A stretch of DNA of 64,000 bases from JAMQPK01 sp963784045 (GCA_963784045.1 CAWAPZ010000004.1:247341-311340); one strand, 5' to 3'. Counted from the first letter of the stretch, positions 15,986 to 25,370 are shown. Program-made: numbers and translations. The notes: generated by a model not told the origin, from the letters alone.

Positions 15986-18699
15986 CAGGACTTTGCCTCC
16001 CGCCAGTTCGGTCCGATGCCGACGTCGACGGTCAGCGGCACCTTCAGCGCGGCGGCGCCTTGCATGGCCTCACGAACCTGCTCCGCCACGTCGGTCGCCG
16101 AATCCTCTGGACTTTCGATCAGCAGCTCATCGTGAACCGTCAGAATCATCCTGGCGGCGCGATCTGTCCTTTGCCCGCCGGCATCCTGCCTGCCGCGCGA
16201 GAGCACATCGTACACGCGCAGCATGGCCTTCTTCAGGATATCGGCGGCCGTGCCCTGAATGGGAAAGTTCACGGTCATCCGCTCGGCGCCCTGCCGTATC
16301 TGGCCATTGCGGCTGTTGAGCTCGGGCACCATGCGCCGCCGCCCGAACATCGTCTCGACAAACCCGCGGGTGCGCGCCTGATCAACTGTCGCGTCGATGA
16401 ACGCGCGTACGCGCGGAAAGCCGCCGAAGTACGCGTCGATGAACTCCTGAGCCACAGCGGGTGTCACGCCGATGTCCCGCGCCAGCGTGAAGGCGGTCTT
16501 TCCATACAAGAGCGCGTAGTTGATAATCTTCGCCCGCCTGCGCAGCTCGTGCTTGTCGAGCCCGCTGTTCGCGCCGAACACTTTCAGCGCGGTGCGGTCG
16601 TGGATGTCCTCTCCCTTGCGGAACGACTCGATCAGCGCGTCTTCGGCCGCCAGGTGCGCAAGTACACGTAGCTCGATCTGCGAGTAGTCGGCAGAGATGA
16701 GCACGAACCCGGGTTCCGCGATGAACGCGCGCCGGATTTCGCGTCCCAGATCGGTGCGGATCGGGATGTTTTGAAGGTTTGGGTCGCTGCTGCTGAGGCG
16801 CCCGGTGGCGGCGACCGCCTGGTTGAACGACGTGTGCACGCGGGCGGTACGCGAATGCACGAGCTGTGGCAGTGCGTCGATGTAGGTGCCCTTCAGCTTC
16901 ATCAGAGCGCGCCACTCGAGGATGAGCTTCGGCAGCTCGTGCGTCAGAGCGAGATCCTCGAGGACGTCGACCGCGGTGGATGCCACCTTCGTTTTGCCCG
17001 TCCGCTTCGCCGTCGGAAGCTGCAGCTTGTCGAACAGAATCACCGAGAGCTGTTTCGGCGAGTTGATGTTGAACTCTTCCCCGGCGAGCTCGAAGATCTT
17101 TCGGCTGCGCGACGCGAGCTCGGCGTCGATGCGAGTGGACTGGCTGGCGAGCGCCGGCAGGTCGATGCGCACGCCATGGCCTTCGATGTCGGCCAATACC
17201 GGCACCAGCGGGAGCTCCAGGTCGCGGAACAGCGTCTCCACACTCTCGTCGCGAAGCCGCGCGCCGAGCCGTTCCGCCAGCTGCCATGCCAGATCGGCAC
17301 GCTCTCCCGCGAAATTCAACAGCGCGGCGGCGGGCAGATGGGGCAGCGGAATCGCTTTCTGCCCCGTGCCGCAAATGTCCTCCTGCGTCAGCGCCTTGTA
17401 GCCCAGATGCTCCAGCGCGATCTCTTCGATCGTGTGGCTCGACCTCGTGGCATCGAGCACGTAGCTCGCCAGCATCGTGTCGAACTCGAGCCCTTTCAGC
17501 GCGATTCCATGGTGTTCGAGCATCATCAGATCGAACTTCAGATCGTGGCCGATCTTCGCGAGCGACTGGTTCTCCAGCAGGGGCTTCAGGGCCGCCAGCG
17601 CGGCATTCGGATTCAGCGCCGAAGGCTCGTCGAGCGCCGTATGCCCAATCGGCAGGTAGCGCGCTCGTCGCGCGTTCGTCGAGAACGCGATGCCGACCAG
17701 CGCCGCACGCATCCCGCCCGGACAGTCGCCAATCACGTTCATCGCGAAACGCCCGGTGCGCTCGAGCTCGGAGATCAGATTCTTGAGAGCGTCCTCAGTT
17801 GATATAACCGCGTAATCGCTGTCGACGGTGTCAGCGGTGGGAGCGTACTCGGTCACGAGCGAACGGAAGCCCAGCGTGGAGAACAGCTCGAAGCACTTCT
17901 GACGGTCTGGCCCTCGATAGTCGAAACATGACATATCGACGTCCGGCAGCGGCACATCAGTGCGGATCCTGAGCAGGACGCGGCTTTCACGCGCCGAGTC
18001 GGCATACGTCGTCAGGAGTTCGCGCTTTTTTCCGCTCAGGCTCGGAGCATTTGCCAGCAGCGCATCGAGCGAGCCGTGTGTCGAAATCAGCTCGCGCGCG
18101 CCCTTTTCGCCGATCCCGGGAACCCCTTTGATGTTGTCGATGGAGTCGCCCATCAGCGCGAGGACGTCCACCACCTGTTCAGGCGCTACGCCGAACTTGG
18201 TTTTGACCCCTTCGGCATCAAACCATGCGCCCTCATCGCGAGGGTTGAACACGCGGACATTCGAGACATCGTCGACCAGTTGAAAGAAGTCCTTGTCGCC
18301 GGTCACGATGGCGACCGGCCGCTCATCCCCAACGGCACGCATGGCAAGCGTGCCGATGACGTCGTCCGCCTCGAAACCCGCGAATGTCAGCACTTGCACG
18401 CCGAGCGCTTCGCACGCCTGGTGCACGTACCCGATCTGTTCGGCGAGGTCCGACGGCATCGGCGCGCGGTTGGCCTTGTAGTCGTCGCGTAGCTCTGATC
18501 GGAACGTCGGCCCCCGCAGATCGAACGCCGCGGCAATGCATTGGGGATTGTGATCCGCGACGAGCTTCCGCAGCATCGTCACGAATCCATACACAGCGTT
18601 GGTCGATCGGCCGTCAGGACCCGTGAGGCCGCGAATCGCGTGGTAAGCGCGATACATCTGATTGCTGCCGTCGATGAGATACAGGGTGGGTTTTGGCAA
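15985..18699 (-). CDS. polA: DNA polymerase I
   Basis: 904 residues with three regions. The 5'-nuclease domain (about 1-300) shows YLIDGSNQMYRAYHAI and GFEADDVIGTLA. The degenerate 3'-5' exonuclease domain has Asn321 and Ile323 (FAMNVIGD) where proofreading enzymes carry the DxE metal ligands, although the exo II block (KIGHDLKFDLMML) is kept. The polymerase domain has motif A SADYSQIELRVLAHLA, O-helix RRRAKIINYALLYG and motif C VHDELLIE. Proofreading is therefore probably lost. The O-helix carries Tyr728 where E. coli has Phe762. It functions in repair and Okazaki-fragment processing. The start is TTG with no good ribosome site; no better start is in frame. Confidence 0.95.
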   Translation of the reverse strand: MPKPTLYLIDGSNQMYRAYHAIRGLTGPDGRSTNAVYGFVTMLRKLVADHNPQCIAAAFDLRGPTFRSELRDDYKANRAPMPSDLAEQIGYVHQACEALGVQVLTFAGFEADDVIGTLAMRAVGDERPVAIVTGDKDFFQLVDDVSNVRVFNPRDEGAWFDAEGVKTKFGVAPEQVVDVLALMGDSIDNIKGVPGIGEKGARELISTHGSLDALLANAPSLSGKKRELLTTYADSARESRVLLRIRTDVPLPDVDMSCFDYRGPDRQKCFELFSTLGFRSLVTEYAPTADTVDSDYAVISTEDALKNLISELERTGRFAMNVIGDCPGGMRAALVGIAFSTNARRARYLPIGHTALDEPSALNPNAALAALKPLLENQSLAKIGHDLKFDLMMLEHHGIALKGLEFDTMLASYVLDATRSSHTIEEIALEHLGYKALTQEDICGTGQKAIPLPHLPAAALLNFAGERADLAWQLAERLGARLRDESVETLFRDLELPLVPVLADIEGHGVRIDLPALASQSTRIDAELASRSRKIFELAGEEFNINSPKQLSVILFDKLQLPTAKRTGKTKVASTAVDVLEDLALTHELPKLILEWRALMKLKGTYIDALPQLVHSRTARVHTSFNQAVAATGRLSSSDPNLQNIPIRTDLGREIRRAFIAEPGFVLISADYSQIELRVLAHLAAEDALIESFRKGEDIHDRTALKVFGANSGLDKHELRRRAKIINYALLYGKTAFTLARDIGVTPAVAQEFIDAYFGGFPRVRAFIDATVDQARTRGFVETMFGRRRMVPELNSRNGQIRQGAERMTVNFPIQGTAADILKKAMLRVYDVLSRGRQDAGGQRTDRAARMILTVHDELLIESPEDSATDVAEQVREAMQGAAALKVPLTVDVGIGPNWREAKS

Positions 18700-18739
18700 G
18701 GAGTCCGAAGCTATCTAAGTGAGTATATCATTTGGGGTT

Positions 18740-19471
18740 ATGGCTTTCGGGAAGCGCGCAAGCGTCGCGCTGGCCGCTCTGCTGCTCACCGCGTGTCAGA
18801 CGCTCGGCGTGGTCAGACAATATGAATATGATGAGCGCGTCGAGTTGTCGCTGGACGGATCGGCCGTCGTGGATATCAGCGCCTCGATACCCGCGCTCGT
18901 CGCGCTACGTGGTGCGACGTTGAGCGTCGACCCGGAAGCACGATTCGATCGGCGCGTATTCGCCGGGCTGTATGCGGGACCAGGCGTGTTGGTCCGAGAG
19001 GTCAGCGCCTTCCGTCGGCATGGCCGCCGATTTGTCCACGTGCGGCTCGATGTGAGCAATATCACCCTGCTGCCGCGGCTCGCGGCGCTCTCATGGTCGC
19101 GCTACCGTCTTGACCGGCTGGAGCGCGAGTTTCGATTCGTGCAGGAGGTCGGCCCCGCCGCGCGGCTCGACGTGGGCGACGTGGGTTGGACGGGCAACGA
19201 GCTTGTGGCCTTCCGTGTTCACCTTCCCAGTCGGATCAATTTCCACAACTCGCCGACTGGGGTCGAGCGTGGCAACATGCTCGCCTGGGAACAAAGCCTG
19301 CGCGATCGGCTCTCGGGCGCGCCTCTCAGGATGGAGGCACGCATCGAAACCGAGTCAATTCTCTACCGCACGCTTTCGCTGTTCGTCGGAGCATTCATCG
19401 CGGCCATGCTGGCGCTGGCCGCCGTCGTCTGGTGGGTCAGTCGAAGGGGAAGGAGCGTAGTGCCTGCATGA
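18740..19471 (+). CDS. Predicted lipoprotein with C-terminal membrane segment, unknown function
   Basis: From the ATG at 18740 the protein opens with MAFGKRASVALAALLLTACQ, a lipoprotein signal with lipobox LTAC. The body (about residues 25-205) is a soluble domain I do not recognise. A hydrophobic helix follows near residues 215-236 and then a short basic tail, which suggests the mature domain is outside the inner membrane and anchored at both ends. A GTG at 18719 would add seven residues. The stop overlaps the next gene's ATG as ATGA, so the two are co-translated. Divergent from polA. Confidence 0.7.
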   Translation: MAFGKRASVALAALLLTACQTLGVVRQYEYDERVELSLDGSAVVDISASIPALVALRGATLSVDPEARFDRRVFAGLYAGPGVLVREVSAFRRHGRRFVHVRLDVSNITLLPRLAALSWSRYRLDRLEREFRFVQEVGPAARLDVGDVGWTGNELVAFRVHLPSRINFHNSPTGVERGNMLAWEQSLRDRLSGAPLRMEARIETESILYRTLSLFVGAFIAAMLALAAVVWWVSRRGRSVVPA

Positions 19472-20070
19472 ACGACGACTCATTCAGCGCAAAGCCCGCG
19501 GTGCTGCGCTGCAGCCGATGCGGCACCTTCGTCGACTGGGCCGAAGCGCGCGCTCAAGTGGTGTGTGAGTGCCGGCCTCGGCTGGAGCTGCCGCCGGTGC
19601 TGGTGCGCGAAGTGGCTGACGCCGAACGCCAGGCCGCCGTCGAATTGTTTCGGCGCGATTTCGGCCCCAGCGGGATCGTGGCGTTCGGCGAAGTGATGGA
19701 TCTCGATGCCACGCCGACCATCGTCGCGGAAATGAACGCGGAAATTGCCGGCGCGCTCGCCTACCGCCTCGTTGACGCCGGTCTGCACATCGTGGCGCTT
19801 GCGACCGACCCGATGTGGCAGCGTTCGGGTGTGGGCGGCTATCTCGTGGCCGAAGCCGAGCTGCTCGCGCGCCGGCTCGGTCTTCCACGCGTGATCGTGT
19901 CGATGACCAACGACAACCTGCCATCGCTGTATTTCTACCAGCGCCGTGGCTATGTAGTCTCCGAGTGGATACCGAACGGCGCGGCAAAGCTATCTGCAAG
20001 CGCCAGCCGGCTCGGCTTTGGCGGGATCCCTATCCGAGACGAGGTCAGGTTGGAGAAGGCCCTTATTTAG
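19468..20070 (+). CDS. GNAT-family N-acetyltransferase with N-terminal Cys cluster
   Basis: 200 residues. The N-terminus has CSRCG near residue 14 and CEC near residue 33, a spacing that could bind zinc. The GNAT domain follows: VALATDPMWQRSGVGGYL contains the acetyl-CoA-binding Q/RxxGxG loop, then NDNLPSLYFYQRRGY. It should acetylate an amine in the cytoplasm; the substrate is unknown. It is coupled to the lipoprotein gene by a four-base overlap. Its 3' end overlaps the convergent SDR gene by eight bases. Confidence 0.8.
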   Translation: MNDDSFSAKPAVLRCSRCGTFVDWAEARAQVVCECRPRLELPPVLVREVADAERQAAVELFRRDFGPSGIVAFGEVMDLDATPTIVAEMNAEIAGALAYRLVDAGLHIVALATDPMWQRSGVGGYLVAEAELLARRLGLPRVIVSMTNDNLPSLYFYQRRGYVVSEWIPNGAAKLSASASRLGFGGIPIRDEVRLEKALI

Positions 20071-20827
20071 GCGCCATGCGAATTGCGCCGTCGAGCCTAA
20101 TCACTTCCCCGTTGAGCATTTCATTGTCGATGATGTGCTTGACGAGCGCCGCGTACTCGAACGGCTTGCCAAGTCGAGAAGGAAAGGGCACCTGCAGTGC
20201 GAGGCTATCGCGCGCCGCCTGAGGCAGGCTGGCCATGAGCGGTGTGTCGAATATTCCGGGCGCGATCGTCATCACGCGAATCCCAAATCGTGCAAGTTCG
20301 CGGGCAATCGGCAGTGTCATTGCGACGACCCCGCCCTTCGACGCGGAATAGGCTGCCTGGCCGATCTGACCGTCGAACGCCGAAATGGATGCCGTATTGA
20401 TGATGACGCCGCGCTCGCCTCTCGCAGTGGGTTCCGCCGTACTCATGATCGCTGATGCGAGACGGATCACGTTGAATGTGCCGGCCAGGTTTACCTGAAT
20501 GATCCGTGAGAACGCGTCCAGCGAGTGCGGCCCAGCCCTGCCGAGCACCTTTTCGGCGAGCACGATGCCGGCGGCATTGACAACCCCGCGCAGAGTGCCG
20601 AGCTCCGCGGCGGTCTCCAATCCCTGGCGCACACTCGTTTCGTCGGTCACGTCGACGCGGATGAATCGCGTGTTCGCGCCAAGCTCGGACTCGAGCTTCG
20701 CGCCGGCGGATTCGTTGACGTCCGCGATGACGACCCTGGCACCTTCTCCGACGAGCATGCGCGCCGTCGCTTCGCCTAGCCCGGAAGCGCCGCCCGTGAC
20801 GAGGAATACGCTGCTCGGGAGCTGCAA
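20063..20827 (-). CDS. SDR-family dehydrogenase, HSD10 / 3-hydroxyacyl-CoA dehydrogenase type
   Basis: 254 residues. The NAD-binding motif is TGGASGLGEAT, followed by an acidic residue in VVIADVN that favours NAD over NADP. NAAGI, the catalytic serine in NTASISAF and YSASKGG are in place. The stretch IAPGIFDTPLMASLP and the PFPSRLGKP block are typical of 17-beta-HSD10-like 3-hydroxyacyl-CoA dehydrogenases, which act in fatty-acid or branched-chain amino-acid breakdown. It sits two bases downstream of thrC on the same strand, so it is probably co-transcribed with it. Confidence 0.87.
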   Translation of the reverse strand: MQLPSSVFLVTGGASGLGEATARMLVGEGARVVIADVNESAGAKLESELGANTRFIRVDVTDETSVRQGLETAAELGTLRGVVNAAGIVLAEKVLGRAGPHSLDAFSRIIQVNLAGTFNVIRLASAIMSTAEPTARGERGVIINTASISAFDGQIGQAAYSASKGGVVAMTLPIARELARFGIRVMTIAPGIFDTPLMASLPQAARDSLALQVPFPSRLGKPFEYAALVKHIIDNEMLNGEVIRLDGAIRMAPK

Positions 20828-20829
20828 GA

Positions 20830-22170
20830 TTATCGGCTGACGATCTGGGCCTTCTCTGCGGAGTCGATGGCGCGCCGGACAGCGTCGTACTCGTTGGGCA
20901 GGTCCACCGGCTTGTTGGCGAGCCGTGACGACATCCCTGCCAGCGTGTTCGAATGGTAGGCCACCTTGAAATCGGTGAACTTCAACCCATTGGCCGTCGA
21001 GATGACGACTGTGCGGTCGTGCGGTTTGATGCGTCCCTGCTCGCGAAGTTTGATCAGCGCCGCAAGCGCCACACCCGTATGCGGGCAGTTGAACATGCCT
21101 GTGCGATCGGCGCGCGCGGACGCATCGGCAAGCTCGGCTTCCGTCGCCTGTTCGACGATGCCGTTGTATTTCTCGAGCGCACGGATCGCTTTTTTGACGG
21201 ACACCGGGTTGCCGATCTGAATCGCCGACGCGAGCGTCGGCTTCGCCGTGACCGGATTGAAGTTCCAGTTGTTCTTGTACGCGAGGTAGAGGGGATTGGC
21301 CGCGGCCGCCTGCGCGACGACGATCCGAGGCCTCTTGGTGATGAGGCCCAACGACTCCAGCATGTCGAACCCGGCTCCGAGCGCACTGACATTTCCGAGA
21401 TTTCCCCCCGGAATGATGATGACGTCGGGAACCGACCAGTCGAACTGCTGAACGATCTCAACGCCGACGGTCTTCTGTCCTTCCAGCCGGAGGCTGTTCA
21501 TCGAGTTCGCGAGATAGACGCCTTCTTCAACCGACAACCGCTGCACGATGGCCATGCAGCCATCGAAGTCGGTGTCGAGCGACAGCACGAGCGCGCCGTT
21601 CGCGAGCGGCTGCACGAGCTGCGCCGTCGAAACTTTGCCGCGCGGAAGAATGACGATGGCAGGGATTTCAGCCGCGGCTGCGTATGCGGCGAGCGACGCG
21701 GAAGTATCGCCTGTCGAGGCGCATGCGACCGCTCGCACCGGTTTGTGGTCGGTGATCATCTGCCGGACGATCGAGACCAGCACCGTCATGCCGAGATCCT
21801 TGAAGGACCCGGTATGCGACTGGCCGCACATCTTGATCCAGAGCTCGTCCATGCCGAGCTCGCGTCCGAAGCGCTCGGCCCACATCAGGTTCGTGCCGCC
21901 TTCGTCCATCGACACGATGTTCTCGTTGCGGACCCCGGGGCAGACCCATTCCTTTTTACCCCAGACTGCCGAACCGTAGGGCCATTCCGTGCGCTTGTAG
22001 CGTCCGTCGAACAGGATCTTCCATTCCTGAGCGGTGCGCCCTCGCAGCGCCGCGAGATCGTGCGAGACCTCCAGGAGATCGCCGCATTTCGGGCAACGGT
22101 AAAGCGGTTGCTCGAGCTCGTACTCGCCGTGGCAGCCCGCGATGCACTTGAAGACAGATCGGTATTCCAT
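20830..22170 (-). CDS. thrC: Threonine synthase
   Basis: 446 residues; a PLP enzyme converting O-phosphohomoserine to threonine. The N-terminus carries a zinc-ribbon-like pair (KCIAGCHGEY and CPKCGDLL). The PLP lysine is in QSHTGSFKDLGMTVL, the phosphate-binding loop is IIPGGNLGNVSALG, and ACASTGDTSASLAAYA is the substrate loop. Length and motifs fit the thrC branch with an N-terminal Cys motif. It is transcribed divergently from a threonine dehydrogenase-like gene, so synthesis and breakdown of threonine face each other across a 57-base gap. Confidence 0.93.
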   Translation of the reverse strand: MEYRSVFKCIAGCHGEYELEQPLYRCPKCGDLLEVSHDLAALRGRTAQEWKILFDGRYKRTEWPYGSAVWGKKEWVCPGVRNENIVSMDEGGTNLMWAERFGRELGMDELWIKMCGQSHTGSFKDLGMTVLVSIVRQMITDHKPVRAVACASTGDTSASLAAYAAAAEIPAIVILPRGKVSTAQLVQPLANGALVLSLDTDFDGCMAIVQRLSVEEGVYLANSMNSLRLEGQKTVGVEIVQQFDWSVPDVIIIPGGNLGNVSALGAGFDMLESLGLITKRPRIVVAQAAAANPLYLAYKNNWNFNPVTAKPTLASAIQIGNPVSVKKAIRALEKYNGIVEQATEAELADASARADRTGMFNCPHTGVALAALIKLREQGRIKPHDRTVVISTANGLKFTDFKVAYHSNTLAGMSSRLANKPVDLPNEYDAVRRAIDSAEKAQIVSR

Positions 22171-22227
22171 GGGACGTTCCTACATATAGTAACGTAGTCG
22201 GTCCGGTGGGGGCCGAAACCACAGACT

Positions 22228-23250
22228 ATGCGTAAACCAGTTGTCTTGATTACCGGCGCCAACGGCGAAATCGGTCATGCCCTTGTGGCCAATCTGGTCG
22301 AACAGCGCCACCAGGGGGTGGTCTCGCTCGACGTCAACGCACTGGACCCGCACGTCGCGCGCCTCGTGCATCGAGAGGTGACCGGCTCGATTCTCGACGT
22401 CAACCTCCTAGAGCGTATTCTGTCCGAGTTCGAAGTCGACCTGATTTTTCATCTCGCCGCGCTGTTGTCCACCCGGTCGGAGTTCACGCCGATGGCGGCG
22501 CATCACGTAAACGTCGAGGGGACGCTGAATCTGCTCGAGTTTGCGGCGCACGAGACGGAATCGCACGGCCGCCCCGTCGTGTTCGTCTATCCGTCTTCGA
22601 TCGCGGCGTACGGCCTGCCTGACCTCGACACCCGCGGCACGGCCGGATGCGTGCGCGAGGACGACTGGAACAAGCCAATCACCATGTACGGCTGTAACAA
22701 GCTGTACTGCGAGCATCTTGGACGCTATTACTCGAACCATTACAAGCAGCTCCTGGAGGCGAAGGCGCCCAAAGTAGATTTTCGCTGCGTGCGGTTTCCA
22801 GGATTGATTTCGGCGCTCACCCTTCCCTCGGGCGGGACGTCGGACTACGCGTCGGAGATGATTCATGCTGCTGCGCGAGGCGAGGCATACGCGTCATTTG
22901 TTCGGCCCGACACGCGGATTCCGTTCATGGCGATGCCGGACGCGATCGATGCGCTGCTCAAGCTGTCGTTCGCGCAGCCGAATCGCCTCTCCGCAACGGC
23001 CTACAACGTACGGGCGTTCAATCCGTCCGCCGACGAAATTCGCGCCTCGACATTGCGCGCCTTTCCTGACGCCCGCATCACCTACAAAGTCGATCCCAAG
23101 CGCCAGGCCATCGTCGATTCATGGCCCGAGGATGTCGACGACACGTCGGCGCGCCGCGATTGGGATTTCGCCCCGGCGTACGATTTCGACCGGGCGTTTC
23201 ACGAATACCTGATCCCCACAATCCGAGCGACCTACGAGAGCAAGAAATAG
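22228..23250 (+). CDS. NAD-dependent epimerase/dehydratase, probable SDR-type L-threonine 3-dehydrogenase
   Basis: 340 residues of the extended SDR family. The Rossmann loop is LITGANGEIGHALV, the catalytic tyrosine/lysine are in MYGCNKLYCE, and the C-terminal DSWPEDVDDTSARRDW block matches the SDR-type threonine dehydrogenases rather than sugar epimerases. That enzyme oxidises threonine to 2-amino-3-oxobutyrate. Position next to thrC supports this. It is followed after one base by a quinone oxidoreductase gene, suggesting an operon. Confidence 0.8.
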   Translation: MRKPVVLITGANGEIGHALVANLVEQRHQGVVSLDVNALDPHVARLVHREVTGSILDVNLLERILSEFEVDLIFHLAALLSTRSEFTPMAAHHVNVEGTLNLLEFAAHETESHGRPVVFVYPSSIAAYGLPDLDTRGTAGCVREDDWNKPITMYGCNKLYCEHLGRYYSNHYKQLLEAKAPKVDFRCVRFPGLISALTLPSGGTSDYASEMIHAAARGEAYASFVRPDTRIPFMAMPDAIDALLKLSFAQPNRLSATAYNVRAFNPSADEIRASTLRAFPDARITYKVDPKRQAIVDSWPEDVDDTSARRDWDFAPAYDFDRAFHEYLIPTIRATYESKK

Positions 23251-23251
23251 G

Positions 23252-24229
23252 GTGATTGCGATCAACATCGCCAAACCCGGTGGTCCGGAGGTGCTCCACC
23301 CGGTCGAGCTTCCGGTCCCGCAACCGGGGCCTCATCAGGTCGTGATTCGCGTGGCCGCCGCCGGTGTAAACCGACCCGATCTGATGCAGCGCGAAGGCAA
23401 ATACCCGCCTCCGCCCGGCGCCAGTGACATCCCTGGGCTCGAAGTCTCTGGCACCGTCACCGCCTGCGGCACCGGCGTGACGCGCTGGCGCGAAGGGGAC
23501 ACGATGTGCGCGCTCGTATCAGGTGGCGGCTACGCCGAGTATTGCGTTGCGCCGGACGTGCAGTGCCTCCCGATTCCGTCAACAGTCGATCTGGTATCTG
23601 CCGGGGCGATGCCGGAGACGTTCTTTACCGTCTGGACGAATGTCTTCGAGCGCGGTCGGCTTCGCAATGGCGAATCGTTTCTCGTGCATGGGGGCGCCAG
23701 CGGCATCGGCACTACGGCCATTCAAATGGCGCGGGCCTTCGGCGCACGGGTGTTCGCCACGGCTGGAACCGGCGACAAGTGCACGGCGTGCGAGCGCCTT
23801 GGAGCCGAACGCGCGATCAACTACACGATCGAGGATTTTTCGACGGTGTTGATGGCGTTGACGGAGAACAACGGTATCGACGTGATCCTCGACATGGTGG
23901 GAGCCCCGTATTTCAGCCGCAACGTGGATCTGCTGGCGTTCGACGGACGACTGGTGCAGATTGCCGTGCTGCGCGGCGCCAAGGCAGAGCTCAATCTCGT
24001 GCGCCTTCTGCGTCAGCGAATCACCGTCACGGGTTCGACGCTGCGTTCGAGAACGGTGGAAGAGAAGGGCGAGATTGCGGCGGCGGTCGAACACGCGGTC
24101 TGGCCGCTGGTCGAATTGAAGAAAGTCCTTCCGATCGTCTACGCCACGTTTCCGCTCACACAGGCTGCCGAAGCCCATCGCCTGATGGAGTCCGGCAGCC
24201 ACATCGGAAAAATCGTGCTTACGGTCTAG
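23252..24229 (+). CDS. NAD(P)H quinone oxidoreductase, PIG3-like zinc-independent MDR
   Basis: 325 residues of the medium-chain reductase superfamily. GVNRPDLMQREGKYPPPPGA near the N-terminus is a signature of the quinone-oxidoreductase/PIG3 branch. The cofactor loop is VHGGASGIGTTAIQMA. No zinc-ligand Cys cluster is present. It should reduce quinones with NADPH in the cytoplasm. The start is GTG, one base after the previous stop. Its end overlaps the convergent metallo-hydrolase gene by 11 bases. Confidence 0.88.
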   Translation: MIAINIAKPGGPEVLHPVELPVPQPGPHQVVIRVAAAGVNRPDLMQREGKYPPPPGASDIPGLEVSGTVTACGTGVTRWREGDTMCALVSGGGYAEYCVAPDVQCLPIPSTVDLVSAGAMPETFFTVWTNVFERGRLRNGESFLVHGGASGIGTTAIQMARAFGARVFATAGTGDKCTACERLGAERAINYTIEDFSTVLMALTENNGIDVILDMVGAPYFSRNVDLLAFDGRLVQIAVLRGAKAELNLVRLLRQRITVTGSTLRSRTVEEKGEIAAAVEHAVWPLVELKKVLPIVYATFPLTQAAEAHRLMESGSHIGKIVLTV

Positions 24230-25337
24230 GCGCGTACGTCTTCGAGTACCCGTTCCTGCTGTTCGTGACCGTGAACGATCCGTCATTGCGCGCCGAAACC
24301 TTGATGTAATGCGCAGGCGTGTGCGCGGCGATGCCGCCGGGGCCCGCAGGCGGCGTTGCTGCGCCACCCACGATAGCGGCCAACTGGTCCGGCGCATCGA
24401 GATTCGCAATCATCACGCCGGGAGCGTTGTGCTCCAAGCCTCCTGCGTACGACCAATGGAGCTGCCACACATCTTCGAGGCCTGGCGAGCTTGCAAGCGT
24501 CTCGAACGTCTGCACCGCGCCGCCTTTTCGGGTGCCGTTGTTCATGATCGCCACGCGCGGCTGAATGGCGTGCACCAACGCAGGAGCGCCGGACTGATCG
24601 AGGCCGTGATGATTCGTCAGATACAGATCGACGGTGCCCACAGGATTGTTCGGGCACATCAACATGAACTCCCGGCTCCACGTCAGATCGCCAAGGTCGA
24701 TCGTCCGGAACCGCCCGTAGCTCATCACGAAGCCGGCCGAGTGATGGTTGTCCGGATCGACTTTGCTTTCGTCACGCGGCTTGTGCGCGGCGCACAGCGG
24801 GTTGGGCCGTCCGGCCCCTGGAGCTTTCGCGACCGGCGTTTTCAGAGGCACGCTGTCGCTCATCATCGCGGTGGTGTCGGTGCCCGCGAACGCGAGCTTG
24901 TCGCCGGGCTTGACGATCGTTCGCGGAATCGACTTGTAGAAGTCCGCATACGCCGCCTGAAATTTGATGATGTTCGGACGATCCCCTTCGATGGACGGCC
25001 CGTGATCGTAGAGATGCTTGATCGGCACCTGCTTGGCGATGTCAATCAGGCTTCCATAATGATCGCCGTGGTAGTGAGTCAGCCAGAAGTGGTCGATCTG
25101 TTTCACGCTCGCGAGCTTCAGCACCTCGAGAATCCTGTTCAAGTCGCGCTCGCCGGCGTTGCCGGCGTCCACGAGCAGCGTCTCTCCGGTGGGAGACACA
25201 AACAGGGTGGCTTGGCCGCCTTCTGTATCGATGTAATAGATATCGAGGGTCTTGCCGGCCTGTGCGCGCACGGCGGGTGCCATCGGCATCGCGCACACGG
25301 CTAACGCAATCAACAAAGACACTGCTCTGCGCATCAA
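24219..25337 (-). CDS. Secreted metallo-beta-lactamase-fold hydrolase
   Basis: 372 residues with a Sec signal (MMRRAVSLLIALAVCAMP...VRAQ). The mature protein starts DIYYIDTEGGQATLF, typical of the ComEC/Rec2-like MBL branch, and carries the metal motif THYHGDHYGS near residue 88. Further ligand regions are around NHHSAGF and TNHHGLDQSG. It is predicted to be a periplasmic metal-dependent hydrolase of unknown substrate. An AAAGGAGC lies a few bases before the start. An 18-base palindrome follows immediately upstream. Confidence 0.85.
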   Translation of the reverse strand: MMRRAVSLLIALAVCAMPMAPAVRAQAGKTLDIYYIDTEGGQATLFVSPTGETLLVDAGNAGERDLNRILEVLKLASVKQIDHFWLTHYHGDHYGSLIDIAKQVPIKHLYDHGPSIEGDRPNIIKFQAAYADFYKSIPRTIVKPGDKLAFAGTDTTAMMSDSVPLKTPVAKAPGAGRPNPLCAAHKPRDESKVDPDNHHSAGFVMSYGRFRTIDLGDLTWSREFMLMCPNNPVGTVDLYLTNHHGLDQSGAPALVHAIQPRVAIMNNGTRKGGAVQTFETLASSPGLEDVWQLHWSYAGGLEHNAPGVMIANLDAPDQLAAIVGGAATPPAGPGGIAAHTPAHYIKVSARNDGSFTVTNSRNGYSKTYAPRP

Positions 25338-25352
25338 AAAGCTCCTTTTGCC

Positions 25353-25370
25353 GCCGGGCTATAGCCCGGC
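25353..25370. repeat. 18-base perfect palindrome containing a gene's stop codon
   Basis: GCCGGGCTATAGCCCGGC is perfectly self-complementary. The TAG stop of the minus-strand membrane protein (25359-25361) lies in its centre, and the next gene on the same strand starts 16 bases further on. Confidence 0.75.

Noticed and set aside
22171..22227. Threonine-responsive riboswitch between thrC and the dehydrogenase
   Set aside because: The 57-base gap is too short for a known aptamer, and only loose -10-like words are visible.
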